A stretch of DNA of 64,000 bases from positions 36,028,001 through 36,092,000 of the forward strand of contig JARDYH010000005.1 of NCBI GenBank assembly GCA_029215795.1, given 5' to 3'. Of the stretch, positions 10,738 through 21,865 are shown one piece after another. A model generated the notes under the pieces. That model saw only the letters and a program-made list of their open reading frames with translations. It was not told the origin of the DNA and made no database searches. This DNA is from Anniella stebbinsi (lineage: Eukaryota; Chordata; Lepidosauria; Squamata; Anniellidae). The first letter of the stretch is position 1. Every line of letters starts with the position of its first letter. The position numbers and the translations under genes were made by a program.

Positions 10738-11365
10738 TTATTATTACATTTATTTCCCATCTTTTTCCCCCTTGCAAGGAACCCAAGGCAGCTTACACAA
10801 TCATCCTCTCCATTTTATGCCCACAACAACAACCCTTTGAGGCAGGTTAGGCTGAGAGTCAGTGACTGGCCCAAAGTCAACCAGTGAGCTTCATGGCTGA
10901 GTGGGGACTAGAACCTGAGTCTCCTGAGTCCCAGGTGCCACCTCCCTCTCAAACCCTGTGCTTTCCGTCTCCTGGGGCAGCATCAGGTAATCCTGACGCA
11001 GAGGAGGGAGAGCAGGGTTTCTGGATGGCCATCCAGGTACCAGAGTTGCCCCTGCCCTCTTCCTGCTGGAAGGTGACCAATCGTTGGTCGCCTTTCACCA
11101 GGCACCGCCCCCGGGTTGACCCAGGACTGGCCCTGGAACGACGTCAGACAATGGAAGTGCCGTATTGACGTCACTCCGTTTGAAAATGTCGGGGTAAATA
11201 CCCAACGTTTTCAAATCACAGCATCGCGGGGAAGCTCTGCAGGGGCTACGAAGCTGCACTTGCATTGTCTAACCAATGCAGCGTAGATCCACAGCCACCG
11301 CAGGGCTTTCCCCAAAATATAGACAATCCCCAGTCCAACACTCTAACCACTACACCACACTGAAT
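10738..11365 (-). mobile_element. CORE-type tRNA SINE, antisense, interrupted
   Basis: The SINE body (10738-about 10952) ends in 'gagtctcctgagtcccag'. The head end resumes only at about 11331 with 'tccaacactctaaccactac' to 11365. The roughly 380 bp between (GC-rich, with TGACGTCA-like sites near 11139 and 11166) is not part of the SINE. I read it as an insertion or rearrangement but could not define its ends. Confidence 0.5.
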
Positions 11366-13253
11366 TGCTAGATTACCTTACCCGCTTGGGGCTCTATTTC
11401 TAGCTCATGATGGTGGGGTGTGTTCTCCAAATTCTTCCTCACAGGAAACCTCAGTTTCCCTCAGGGAGGGAGGGGAATTTCCCCCCCATCCTGTTATAAT
11501 GCCCTTTCCCCTTTCTTCGTCTTTTCCCTCGACTATTGAAACGGGTTGAACGTGATAGGTTTTAAACTTCACTCCCCACTCTTGAGCCTCAGCCTTCACT
11601 GGGGACCAAAGCAAACCACTAAAGGCAGTTGGACACAATCCTGTCCAAAAACATCGGATTGGAAAAAATGACATCAACACTCTGCTGGTAGGGGAAGGGG
11701 TCCCTCTTGCACCATAAATACAAATTTTATTCAAGGTCTTTGCCAGCATCAGGCTTTCTCCGGGGGGGGGGGGGGGGGATGGCTTGGTTTCAGGCTGCGA
11801 ATGTTTAATTGCCGGCCGGCTGCCTCGGGGGTGTCCATGATGGATGGATCAGAAGCACAGGTGCAAAAGGTTGCGTCACCAAGCCATTCTCTTTTCACAT
11901 GCCCTCCTCAACTAAATCCCCAAGTCCACCAGGCCCTCCATATTAGCTTCTGAAAGAGGAAACCCCCCCCCCCATTCACCTCCATCCACATGGCAGAGAT
12001 GTGGGAATTGCTGGCCGTGAGATGGGCTTATGACAGTAAGGTTCACGTCTGGGAAAGGGAGGGCTGGCGAGATGGAGGAGAAAGTTTATGAATTTATTCA
12101 TGGCTTGCTGCCTACCCAAACCCAGCTCTGCGGAATAAGAATTCACCAAACTGTTATATTGCTGCTTCCCTTTTTACCTGGCATCGTGAGGGAAACGAAG
12201 GGTTCTTATTTCACACACATCTGAACACAACCTCAAACACACACACATACACACACACACACACCTGGGCTCCCCCCCGTCCCCAAGGAGAAAAAGCAGA
12301 AAAGAGAAATTTAGATAAATTACTAAGGTTAAAGGAACAGAATCTCTTATTAATCAATTTCTTATTAATTCATTTTTAATTTGGCAAAACATGAAAATAT
12401 ACATCGACTAAATAACTAAGCAGCCAACTAAGCCAAAAGATTAAACTTCTCTTTACTTTTCTTATTACCAGATAAAGGATAAATGAATGTCATTTATCCC
12501 AAGGTACCCCTGAACACCCTCCAATTATGAAAAACAAGAATGTGTACTTTTTGTTTTTGCAAGTAGCCGGTTCATTCAGTCAGAGGAGGTTGAAATCAGA
12601 GGAGTCATCGCCACAGTATAAACACAGATACGGAAGTACCAATCAAAACATAGAAACTGGGAATGTGAGGAACATGAAGAATCATGGCTCCCCAAGCAGC
12701 TTTCTTATGGCCTTTTCTCTCGGATTCAGACCCAGCAACCATAATTTGTGCCTTTAAAACTTTGAGGCGAGAATATATTTCAACATGCTTGACGTAGGGC
12801 TGCCTTTGACAACAGTTTCGGAAGCTTCACCAGTGCAAAATGCTCTGGCCTGCTTTCTGAAGTGTTGGGGGAGCACATGATATCAGTGCACCAGCATCTT
12901 TACCTGTGCCTATTTGTCTCCAGGTTTACTGCAAAGTACTGTTGAGGAACCCTAATTGGCCTGCATCCAATCCAATGTACCTGAGAGATGCTTGTGAAGG
13001 TCGTGGCAAACAAGACTTCTTGCCATGCTCCCTTCCTTCTTGAACAACTGCCGCCACCTCTGTATTTACTTTTGTGTTGGTGGGAAGCCCCCCCCAAAAT
13101 CTTCAAGGTTCAAACTGGGAGGTGGCTCCACTGCCAGTTAAACTCCTCAGTCACCACCAAACGAGTTGCTGGCATTAACCTCTTATTTCCCCATGGATCA
13201 TCTTGTAATATGAAAGTGTGGTGTGGTGTGAGGGGGAAAGGATCACCCCCCCC
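11366..13253. other. Unclassified DNA with simple repeats
   Basis: No supported gene. It contains a G run (11762-11779), a CA microsatellite (about 12236-12266) and C runs. A 114-codon minus-strand frame (11405-11749) shows no family resemblance. Confidence 0.4.
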
Positions 13254-13256
13254 TTA

Positions 13257-13610
13257 GAGGATCATCAGATAGGGGGGAATAGCATTTCCATACTGTCGTT
13301 TTGCCTCCTGCTTCTGTCCCACAATAGGAACGAGCAGCTTCCTCTTTCTTGACAAGAGGAAGAAAGAGGAAGCAGCAACGACCATGTAGCCCATTCAGTG
13401 GGTGTTTTTATCACACAGCTTCTCCTGTACACAGCAAATTTCACTATAGCCCCCCAAAAAACCCAGATTTTCTGGGTCTTATTTTGTGATGAAAAAAGAG
13501 CAGGAGGAGCAGGAGGAGCATGGGAGGATTACTGTATCATCAAAATGCCTCACAAAGAACCGTGAACGCCAGTCGCGAGCGTGCAATAAAATGCTGATCT
13601 GAAGAAACTC
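13257..13610 (+). mobile_element. Harbinger-like MITE, 'CATCAGA' family
   Basis: Left end 'gaggatcatcagatag', right end 'ctgatctgaagaaactc'. TTA flanks both sides (13254-13256 and 13611-13613). The interior motifs 'tttgcctcctgcttctgtcc', 'cccattcagtgggtgttttt', 'tgtacacagcaaatttc' and 'gagcgtgcaataaaatgct' recur in the same order at 62119-62484. Confidence 0.7.
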
Positions 13611-13613
13611 TTA

Positions 13614-14345
13614 GCATGTCAAAACATATAGTCAAGACTAAGAACCCACGAGGAGCTGGCCAGGGACTACAATCAAGAACCCATGACTCTATGCAGATTG
13701 GAGTATCTTCCTGGGCAGCAAAGGGTTCCTAGATTCTGGACTGGCTCTGCCCACTAAGGGTTGCTATTGAAAGGCACCTTAAACAGGAAGTCCTATAAAG
13801 TCTTCCAAGGCAGGACCTTGCTTGGGAAACCATTGCTTTTCTGGTTCTGACATATTTCTTTCACCCTGATGTCACCTTGACAGCTGTCCATCGTTCAGCC
13901 CTGACTGAAAAAGAACGTTGGATGGATATAGACAGACTGCCTCCGGTTAGAGTAGTGTTGCACCATGGTTTAATAATGAAGAAATATATTGAATGCAGAT
14001 AAAAACATGATTAATTCTCAAGGGTTGACTGCCTAAGTAACAATATTCACTCACATTCTTTATAAGGCCATGCAACGGTTTTAAAACATGTTTAGCCTTT
14101 GGCATATTGCTAGAAGAAATGATTTCTTGATGTAATGAGCAGCTAGGTAATTTTAGACCGTGGATTTAAAGGTCTTATTGCAGGGTGTGGGTGGGTTATA
14201 CAGCCTTGTGTATTTCTTCAATTGTGGAGCAGGCAACTAACATTTCTCTCCCCACAGCTACCATTCCATGGTTTACAACTGCTTCTACATTCTGTATGTG
14301 TCAGAATGTTTGTCAACCTTGCCAATAATAATATTAATATTAATA
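13614..14345. other. Unclassified DNA
   Basis: Nothing recognisable apart from an 'aatattaatatt' simple run at about 14325-14352 that leads into the next LINE fragment. Confidence 0.3.
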
Positions 14346-14349
14346 TTAA

Positions 14350-14710
14350 TATAATGAATCAGAAAAAGACAGGATGACTTGGTAAAGCCCATCATGTCCA
14401 TCTAGAAAAACCGCAATGAGCGAGGAAGGAGAGATGATGATGATGATGATGAATATTAAGGCAACAGGAAGAGTTCACAATTATTCCTTTAGTCACATCA
14501 GTCACCAGCATCACGTCAAAAAACTATACAAAAAACTTTCAGAAACTGGGCCTACCAAAATACATCGACACCACCATCCAGAAAGCAGTCATACTCAAAA
14601 CATGTCCAATAGCAAGGAAGTTTCTGAATTAGTAAAGGACAGCATGACTTGGCAAAGCCTGTCATGTCTGTCTAGAAAAACCACCACGAGCAAGAAAAGA
14701 GCATGTGCAG
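14350..14710 (+). mobile_element. R4/Dong-type LINE 3' fragments, two in tandem
   Basis: A short 3'-terminal piece (about 14353-14450), ending in a (GAT)n tail, is followed immediately by a longer truncated piece (about 14456-14710). Both carry 'gacttggcaaagcc.gtcatgt' and 'aaaaccaccacgag'. In the second, the order 'cacaattattcctttagtca', 'cagaaactgggcctaccaaa', 'acatcgacaccaccatccag' is the reverse complement of the piece at 15789-16112. Translation of the latter resembles the extreme C-terminus of R4-clade reverse transcriptases; this is inference from memory. Confidence 0.5.
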
Positions 14711-14980
14711 GCTTGCATTTTAAGCTCACATGATGGCATCATCATGACTGAAGGAATAAAATAGAATTTGTTTCTGATGCCCTCATTACCGGCTGCTCTC
14801 TGGGTGGCCATTTGGGTTCCCCTGGCATCAGGGGCCCGGACTTTGGCCCCAAACTGCACCACTGGTAATGTGCTCTTGGAGACACCCCCCCCCAAGAGAA
14901 GGTTCCAATTTTCTGCACTATTTAAAGCTTCCAGACTGGTGTGAAAGGGCAGAATACATTTTAGTAGTCTAGCCTAGAAC

Positions 14981-15020
<40 letters not shown>

Positions 15021-15085
15021 CATTTTTTATTTATTTTATTTCTAACCCGCCTCTCCATCCAGATTGAGGCAGGGAACAACAATTC
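14981..15085 (-). repeat. ATT microsatellite plus LINE-like 3' end, antisense
   Basis: A pure (TTA)n run, 14981-15020, is followed by 'ttatttctaacccgcctctc' and 'catccagattgaggcaggga'. The same sequence follows the ATT array at 24863. The array may have grown from a retroelement tail. Confidence 0.6.
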
Positions 15086-15674
15086 ATCAGGTGGTGATGA
15101 AAAGTATTCCTGGCCTGGTCACTATTGCCCAGCTGTAAGGAATCATCCCCCTCCCATGTCTGGGTTTGGAACTCATGTATGGATTGACTTTCCCTTGTGT
15201 TCACAACCATGGAGATGGCAACAGTGAAACCACATTGATGGGGATCTCATCACGGTAGTTGTGATTAGCTTTTGATTGTTCTGGAATTTCTTGGAGCCTA
15301 TAGGTACTGACCATCAGCTATATGATTGCTGAAGTGTGCACCCATTAAGCATTTGCCGTGGGATTTCCTGCAATAAAGAAGTCTCACTAATTTGGGTGTC
15401 CCATGTCAGTTTACCAGAATGTGTGCATGCCTGAGGGACCGGGACACCTGACACCAACAGACCCACAACAGACCCAGGAGAATGCCAAGGCTTAGGCTGC
15501 TGACTTCTTCGACTACCAAGCTAAGTGCCAAACAAACATCACCCTCCCTTGTCCAGCAGCCAGCATTATATATTTAACACTGACTTGGTTTGCAGCTTCA
15601 TTAGCTTGCTCATGTGCAACCGGTCCCTGATCCCAGTCGGACAGCATGCAAAAGGAAATGAAAAAGGAGAGGGA
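15086..15674. other. Unclassified DNA
   Basis: No gene or known repeat recognised. Confidence 0.3.
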
Positions 15675-15749
15675 GGCTCAGTTCAGACAACACATTTCTC
15701 AACAGTGGTTTTGGTACTCCACGGTGGAGTTTTTATACCATTGTTGAGA

Positions 15750-15788
<39 letters not shown>
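15750..15788. repeat. (ATT)n microsatellite, left of LINE piece
   Basis: Pure ATT repeat, about 13 units. It borders the antisense LINE fragment on its 3' side. Confidence 0.9.
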
Positions 15789-16112
15789 CTCTTTCTCGCT
15801 CATGGCGGTTTTTGTAGATGAACATGATGGGCTTTGCCAAGTCATGCTGTCTTTTATTGATTCAGGAATTTCCTAACGATTGAGCATATTTTAATTATGA
15901 CTCCTTTCTGGATGTTGGTGTGGATGTATTCTGGTAGGCCCAGTTTCTGGAGGTTTTCTGTATATTTTTTTTGATGTGATGCCGGTGACTGATGTGACTA
16001 ATGGAATAATTGTGACCTTTTCCTGTTGCCATAGTTCTTTGCCTTCCATGGCCAGTGGTGTATATTTGTCTCTCTTTTCTTCTTCCTTTTTAACAACACT
16101 TTTGTCATTCGA
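15789..16112 (-). mobile_element. R4/Dong-type LINE 3' fragment, antisense
   Basis: On the minus strand the order is a degraded C-terminal coding region, 'ccagaaactgggcctaccag', 'gacagcatgacttggcaaag' and 'aaaaaccgccatgagcg', then the (TAA)n run. It sits precisely between two (TAA)n/(TTA)n arrays. Dong, an R4-clade LINE, is known to insert into TAA repeats, which fits this arrangement. The frame is 5'-truncated and broken. Confidence 0.5.

Positions 16113-16151
<39 letters not shown>
16113..16151. repeat. (ATT)n microsatellite, right of LINE piece
   Basis: Pure ATT repeat of about the same length as the array at 15750-15788. Together they look like one TAA array split by the LINE fragment. 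Confidence 0.9.
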
Positions 16152-16689
16152 CCACCTTTTACCCAATACTGGGACTCAAGGCAGCTGTGTTGTCTGGCAG
16201 GAAAACTCCACGCAATGGTGGAGGATTTTTTGGGAAAATGTTCCATGCAGAATATCCACACTGTGAAGAGGAGAGTTCCTGCACAACCGTTGTGTTGCGT
16301 GTTGTGTGGAGGTCTCTGTGGAGTGTTCCGTTGCATTGAGTTCACTTTTCCCACTTGCTACAGAGCAAGAACGTAGAAAGAAGCAAGTGCCACTCTAGGA
16401 GAGCCAACAGGATTGTTTTTTGCAGCAATGGCTGATGGGATACCATCAAGAGGACTGGGGGAGGAGAGAGGGCAGAGGAACTGTCAAACGTCACAATGGA
16501 TTTTACTCAACTCCAAGGTAACACACAGGCACACAACAGTTGAGTTTGAACATGTTGTGTGGGGAGCACCTCCTAAAAACTCAAATTTTGAGTGGAGTTT
16601 TCACACTGCATTGTCTAATGTATTATCTTGTCTGAACTGAGCTAGAGAATTAGAAGCACCTCACACGTTCTCTCCTAGCAGCCTCTTCT

Positions 16690-16976
16690 ACATTGTTATC
16701 TTTTCGGTGCCAGGTCAAGACTTTCCTCTTCTCCCAGGCATTTAACGGCATATGATGAGGATTTTGTGTTGTTGTTGTTGTTATGCTTTGACCCAGAATT
16801 GTTGTTTTAAAGGATATTGTAATTATAACTTGTATTTATGCTTTATGGTTCTAAATTTTGTATATCGGTGTTTTTAATGTTCAATGTTTTTAATTTTTGT
16901 AAACCATCCAGAGAGCTTCGGCTATGGGACGATATATAAATGGAATAAAATAAATAAATAAATAAATAAATAAATA
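16690..16976 (+). mobile_element. L2-type LINE 3' end
   Basis: It contains 'caggtcaagactttcctctt' and 'ctcccaggcatttaacggca' (end of the reverse-transcriptase frame), then a 3'UTR with 'gtaaaccatccagagagctt' and 'cggctatgggacgatatata', and ends in an (AAAT)n tail. The longer copy at 21866-22408 has the same 3'UTR. The insertion is 5'-truncated and non-functional. Confidence 0.7.
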
Positions 16977-18100
16977 TTAAGCAGGGTGGGAAATAAGAGG
17001 GTAGCCCAGCATGAATCATTTGTCACACACCTCCCTTGGGATTTCCCTGGTAAGGAATGAGCAAAGCCACCCATAAACACACACTAAGACCGCAAGGCCA
17101 ACAGTAGCAAAGGCCACAGAGAAATCTAATAGGATCAATAAGGTACAATTTCCTTTATCGATCTCCAGGGATAAATAAATCCATCAGCCAAGGCCACCTG
17201 AACTGTCTCAATGCCATACATTGTGGGTTTAAAAGCCAAGCTGGTACGGGTTCAAGAAACTGCCAACATCCAGGTGTGCCCGAAGTAACATAACAGCCAC
17301 TCAGCCAACACAATTCTCCGAAAAGTGTAAGATAGAAAACGAAATCCAGATCCAGGTGTTTTGAAGTGAGTGGTTTGTCTTTCAGCAGGGAGGGAACAAC
17401 CACAGATACAAGTCTGACAGCCCGTCTTCCTCTGGTAAGCCCAGCAAGCAGAGGGCCCCACATACTCCTGAGGAGCTGCATGCTTCAACAGGATTCCATG
17501 AACACTATTCTTCATCAACTCTCCAATGAATATTTGTCACTGACCATCTATCATTTCTCTGTGGTTAACAATCTCTGCTCCTTTTGGCTAGAATGGTCCC
17601 AACATATTTCAGAGTATTTTGCAGAGATCAAACCCTCAAAATTGAAACCTGGAAGCTGAGCTCAAGGCTAGATGCAGCTTGACCGTTTCCTGACAGTAGG
17701 TGCCAAACAACTCCTCAGTAACCGAAATTGAAACCTGAAAGCTGAGCCCACTCTCTGGATGACCAGAAAGCAGGCTCAGTCAACTAGTGGTAGGTTTGGC
17801 AGCAGAATATGGTTCAATTTCCAGCCACCACTTGCAAGCACAAGCCAAGAATCGGGGTGAGCTCATGTATTCACAGCTGCCACTTGAAGTTACTCATCAG
17901 CACTTAACACCCAGACAGCAGACTAAGTAGATGTATAGGTCACCCAGCGGTCACAGTCTTCCCCAATATGGTGAGATGTATTGAATTTCTATTTAAATTA
18001 TAGTAATTATTTCCAAATTCACATCTATACCTAGAAATTAGCATATGAAGTATGTGTCCTCTTTTTTAGCAATGTATTTCCTCTTTTTTGGCAATGGGCC
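16977..18100. other. Unclassified DNA, possibly decayed LINE
   Basis: Around 17100-17300, 'ggccacagagaaatctaata', 'ggatcaataagg' and 'caaggccacctgaactgtct' resemble an antisense LINE coding segment, but I cannot fix its family or ends. The rest shows nothing recognisable. Confidence 0.3.
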
Positions 18101-18104
18101 TGTT

Positions 18105-18415
18105 CAGATGCATGCCTGGCACATGCCACTACCATTTTAAATATGCAACCTCTGATCAGCCTGGTTGGAGGTTATTTTGTGATGTGTGAATCCGTACACT
18201 ATGGGTTGAACAACCCACAGTTAATCTTCAATTAGTTCTTAGGTTAACTGTGCATTGTTTAACCCACAATTAACCCAAAATGCTTTGGGTCGCATGTCAC
18301 AAAATAATCTGTGATTGGACCAATCAGAGGTTGCATACTCAAAATGGCAGCAGCATGTGACTCTGGCAACTCCTGGGTTAATTAACTCACAATTTGCTGC
18401 TGTTATTTGTGAACT
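18105..18415. mobile_element. Foldback MITE
   Basis: The left arm near 18143-18190 ('atgcaacctctgatcagcct' ... 'ttattttgtgatgtg') is inverted at 18295-18345 ('catgtcacaaaataatctgt' ... 'aatcagaggttgcat'). Between the arms are several copies of 'aacccaca' in both orientations. The superfamily is unknown. Confidence 0.5.
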
Positions 18416-19325
18416 GGATCGATGTATGACTGGTCATCTTAGGCATGGACCTCTATAAATCAGAGCCCGTGCTATATAAGAACCAGGCCCACCTTGGACA
18501 CCACTAAGTGACAGTGCTCAGTAAACGCATCATTCCTCTCATGACCTTTGGCTCCCAACTCAGTGACAGCAGCTAGGAATGCTGTCCACACACCAGAGCA
18601 ACAGGGACAGACAACTGATCTGGCCCTGTCAGGTTCTGAGAACCGATGTCTCAAATCAAGTTCTTGACTGTAACGAGTTAAAAATGAGGGCATGTTTTCT
18701 CTTTGTCTGTAAGGCCTTGTCTGAGTCAGATACCCAGCAAACTAAATCCAGGGAGGCTGGAGCTGAGAAAACTCCCTTTTCTGAAGCTTTAGAAGTCTTT
18801 TCCTCTTCTTCCTGGAGAGCTCTTTTAAGATGCATTAGTTTTGTTCATGCACTGGGTGTACAATGACCCCAGCTGGGTTTTGCTTGTCTTTTCTTGTCAT
18901 GGCTGAGGGATGGGTTTTAGCGCAATCTGCAAGCAGGGAGAGAGAGGTGGCGGGGAGAGGCATTTCCACCCTCCTCCCCAGCCCCTGATTTTGGCACAAA
19001 CATGCAATACTTTCTGCCTACACAGAACCCAAGGGATGAGTCTGGGTCTTGACATGTGGCAGAATTTCTTAGTGCGCTTCTAGGGAATTCAGCCCTTGCA
19101 TGGACAGATAAAGAGATTAATTGTCTATGAATCTAGAGCAGGCAGGTAAGCAGAGCAAGAACTCGCCCCCCCCCTTACTAAGATTCTTTATTCTTCCCCT
19201 ATGGAAACCCAGGTGTGTTTCTTTATCATCAAGGTCAGAGGATGTTTCACCCTCCCTTTGCAGCCCTTTAAAAGGGCTCGTCTGCTGCTCCCACCTCCTA
19301 GGTCAGAAGAGGTGTCCTCTGCTCT
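18416..19325. other. Unclassified DNA
   Basis: No gene or repeat recognised; only chance-like short frames. Confidence 0.3.
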
Positions 19326-19329
19326 TGCC

Positions 19330-19530
19330 TTTAGGAATGAATTATGAATGAATCGTTTTGATATTTTAATGCTGATGTTTTATAATATTTACAATGGAAC
19401 TGTTTCAAATGGACTTTTATTCGGAGATGCTATCCGTCTATTGATAGTTTTGAAACTCATTTTTCCCCATGCTTTGCTCTGACCCGTTTCAGTGGAATGC
19501 ATACAGAAACGCAGTATACAAATAAAGTTA
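19330..19530 (+). mobile_element. Probable LINE 3' tail
   Basis: An AT-rich segment ends 'agtggaatgcatacagaaac' and 'gcagtatacaaataaag', the '..gcGGTATAAATAAA' pattern of L2/CR1-group 3' ends. No coding part is recognisable. Confidence 0.3.
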
Positions 19531-19544
19531 CTGTTCTACTGTAG

Positions 19545-19680
19545 AACAGAGGAGGGCAACTTCTGGGCCCCCAGATGTTGTTGGATTGTAACTCTTAGCC
19601 ATTGGCTAAACTGGCTAGGGCTGATGGGAGTTGCAGCCCACCAAGATCTGGAGAGACGCATGTTCCCTACCTCTGCCATA
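19545..19680. mobile_element. Foldback element, 'CTCCAGATGTT' family
   Basis: Terminal repeats CAGAGGAGGGCAAC and GTTCCCTACCTCTG (inverted, two mismatches) are hAT-like. The arms 'cccccagatgttgttggatt' and 'gatgggagttgcagcccacc' follow. A target duplication is not clear. Confidence 0.6.
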
Positions 19681-19849
19681 CAACATTAGGCAACTAAAAT
19701 AGGATTTGGGGCTCCTTTGCAGGAACGGTAAATTAGTACTCTTGGGGCATTCATTTCTAAAGCTAGAGATGTCACAGATGAAACCTGGCTAGAAGCCATG
19801 CCCATGGTTCATACCAGAATTGCTCAATCACAGTTACGCAGCAGTTGTA

Positions 19850-20540
19850 AAGCAATTTACAGTTGCCACGCTGCTGAATTTGCCACAAAATTTGATGGTG
19901 CAGTGGCAGCAACAAGGAAAAAAGGTTCTTTTTAAAAGGGAAACAATGTGGTTTGCTGCCGTATTTTTGTGACGCACCAGCTGGAAAAAGGGGCTATACT
20001 GCTTTCTTGGTGCCGCCACACACCCGAACTTTGATGGCAAATTGCTACTTTTCACTTTTAAATAGAGACATCGTTCCCCCCCCCCCCCCGTTGCTGCCAC
20101 AAATTTCAACAGGTCAAAGGGAGGGGGTTATTACAATTTTAAAAGAATTACATTACAGCTCATCATAGTGTGAAAGACTGTGACTAGGTGACCAGTGTGC
20201 CTTGCTTGTTTGCTAACTCAGGTCAACTTGTGAGGGTCTGGGGGCTATTTCTTCCCCCTAAACCCTCTCCCCCATGGGTCACACTCCACAGAGTGCCACA
20301 CACACCACAAGGTATTGGGGGGGGAGAGGGAATCTGTAGTTTTGCTGCCAAATTTCAGGGGCAAACTGCTATGGCATGCCAAAAGGGTCAAATTTAGTTT
20401 GTTCTGAATCTAAATGTTACCCTTTCAGCGTTCTGTACGGGACAAAAATTGGCAGTTTTGTCACCACCAAATTTTATTAGCAAACCTCTATGGCATGCAA
20501 AACAAGTCAAATGTAGCTTATTCTGTAGCTTACATTCAAG
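19850..20540. repeat. Degenerate repeat rich in 'TTTGCTGCCA(CA)AATTT'
   Basis: The motif or its variants recurs near 19873, 19960, 20022, 20090, 20340 and 20455. The last two blocks share 'ctatggcatgc.aaa..gtcaaat.tag', offset by about 120 bp. It looks like an old tandem or segmentally duplicated repeat rather than a gene. Confidence 0.4.
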
Positions 20541-20739
20541 CCTTTTATTGCTTGGTAATAGCTACAAAGAGCTAAAAAGATCAAATTTAGATTCAGAACA
20601 AGCTCAGTTTGACCTGCCTAGCACTGTACTGCTAAAAACACCATTTTTAAAATGCCAATGAGTTATTTTTATTTCCCCACAGCATTCTGCAGCATGGTGG
20701 AGGCCGTGGAGCCTATATGTGGCTCATAAGCCACGCATT

Positions 20740-20960
20740 GGCTAACCCTGTACAAACCAGTGATGGGCAATTTCAAGGCCCAGCGCTTCTTTTTTATGGT
20801 TCTTTATCCTTAAAACAGACTTGGATTGGACAGTCCTTCAAATAGAGGACACCTTCAAAATAGAGGATGCCTTCAAAATAGAAGATGGTCCTCTGGCAGC
20901 CCTTCAAATAGAGGACTGTCTTCTGTAAAAGAGAACACATGGCCACCCTAGCTTCAGAGG
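20740..20960 (+). repeat. Dispersed repeat, copy 1
   Basis: It contains 'gatgggcaatttcaaggccc', 'acagacttggattggacagt', 'ccttcaaatagaggac' (several times) and 'acatggccaccctag'. The same block order occurs at 24366-24620 and 25385-25625. Unclassified interspersed repeat. Confidence 0.5.
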
Positions 20961-21268
20961 AATGATTTTCATCAGGACCACAACAAGGAGGACAGGGCTA
21001 AATTCCTCCTTCCTGCTTACTGTTATCCTGATAATTGTCAGCTCCTGCTCCATTTTTTTGAATTTGTATTTAAAATGCCTGCATTTTTAAAATATGCATG
21101 TTAAATACAAAGACACATTTAACATCCCATCTAGTTGGCCCTTGGTCTAAGAGCAACCCCCACACCCCTCACAAAACACAGAATGCAGCCATATTGCTCA
21201 CACTCCCTTTGAACTCACAACTTCTCCTGTGGTCCCTCATGAGGATTTCTGAGAGCTCCTTCCCTTAT

Positions 21269-21270
21269 TT

Positions 21271-21302
<32 letters not shown>

Positions 21303-21562
21303 ATTATTATTATTATTATCATATTTATTACATTTATCTCCTGCTTTTTTTCCTCCTTAAGGAACCCATGGCAGTGGACATAATCCTCCTCCTCTCTCTA
21401 TTTTATCCTCACAACAACAACCCTGTGAGGTAGCTTGGGCTGAGAGTCTATGACTGGCCCAAAGTCACCCAGTGAGCTTCCGTGGCTGAGTGGGGTCTAG
21501 AACCCGGATCTCCTGACTCCCAGTCCAACGCTCTTAACACTACTCTACACTGGCTCTCCCTT
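21269..21562 (-). mobile_element. CORE-type tRNA SINE with ATT-array tail, antisense
   Basis: A (TTA)n array (about 21269-21319) lies at the tail end. It is followed by 'aaggaacccatggcagtgga', 'caaccctgtgaggtagcttg', 'gactggcccaaagtcaccca', 'tgagtggggtctagaacccg' and the head 'gtccaacgctcttaacacta'. The head carries the antisense B box. This is one of the best-preserved copies in the window. Confidence 0.65.
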
Positions 21563-21564
21563 AC

Positions 21565-21865
21565 AGTGGCTTTGCTTCCTGCATCTCTTCCACTTCTGCA
21601 ACAAGCTATAATTACATGATGAAGAGAGCAAGAAGAGAGCAGCGATCACATTGCTTGTACATCTTCAATGCAGTTGAATGGGACAGCATCCTCTAGTGGG
21701 TATTTTATAGCACAACTTTGCCTGCACACAGCAGAAAACCCGACAAATATCGCTATATCCTAGAAGAGTCGGTTTTTCTGAGGTTTTATTTTTTAATATT
21801 AGAATGGGAAAATAGAGTGGAAGATGCACAGGAGGCTGACAGCGTTGTCAGAATGATCCACGAAC
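21565..21865 (+). mobile_element. Truncated Harbinger-like MITE
   Basis: The interior order 'tttgcttcctgcatctcttc', 'ttgaatgggacagcatcc', 'tgggtattttatagcacaac', 'cctgcacacagcagaaaacc' matches the elements at 13257 and 62119. Ends are not clear, and the L2 copy abuts its right side. Confidence 0.45.

Larger units (their letters stand above)
15675..16643. mobile_element. DNA-transposon-like element enclosing a LINE insertion
   Basis: The ends are 'ggctcagttcagacaacaca' and 'ttgtctgaactgagc', a 15-bp inverted repeat. The same end type (GGCTCAATTCGGACAACACGA) bounds the smaller element at 24140-24365, which supports calling them one family. The interior contains two ATT arrays with an R4-type LINE piece between them. 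The flanking trinucleotides (gag/tag) only approximate a duplication. Confidence 0.5.
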
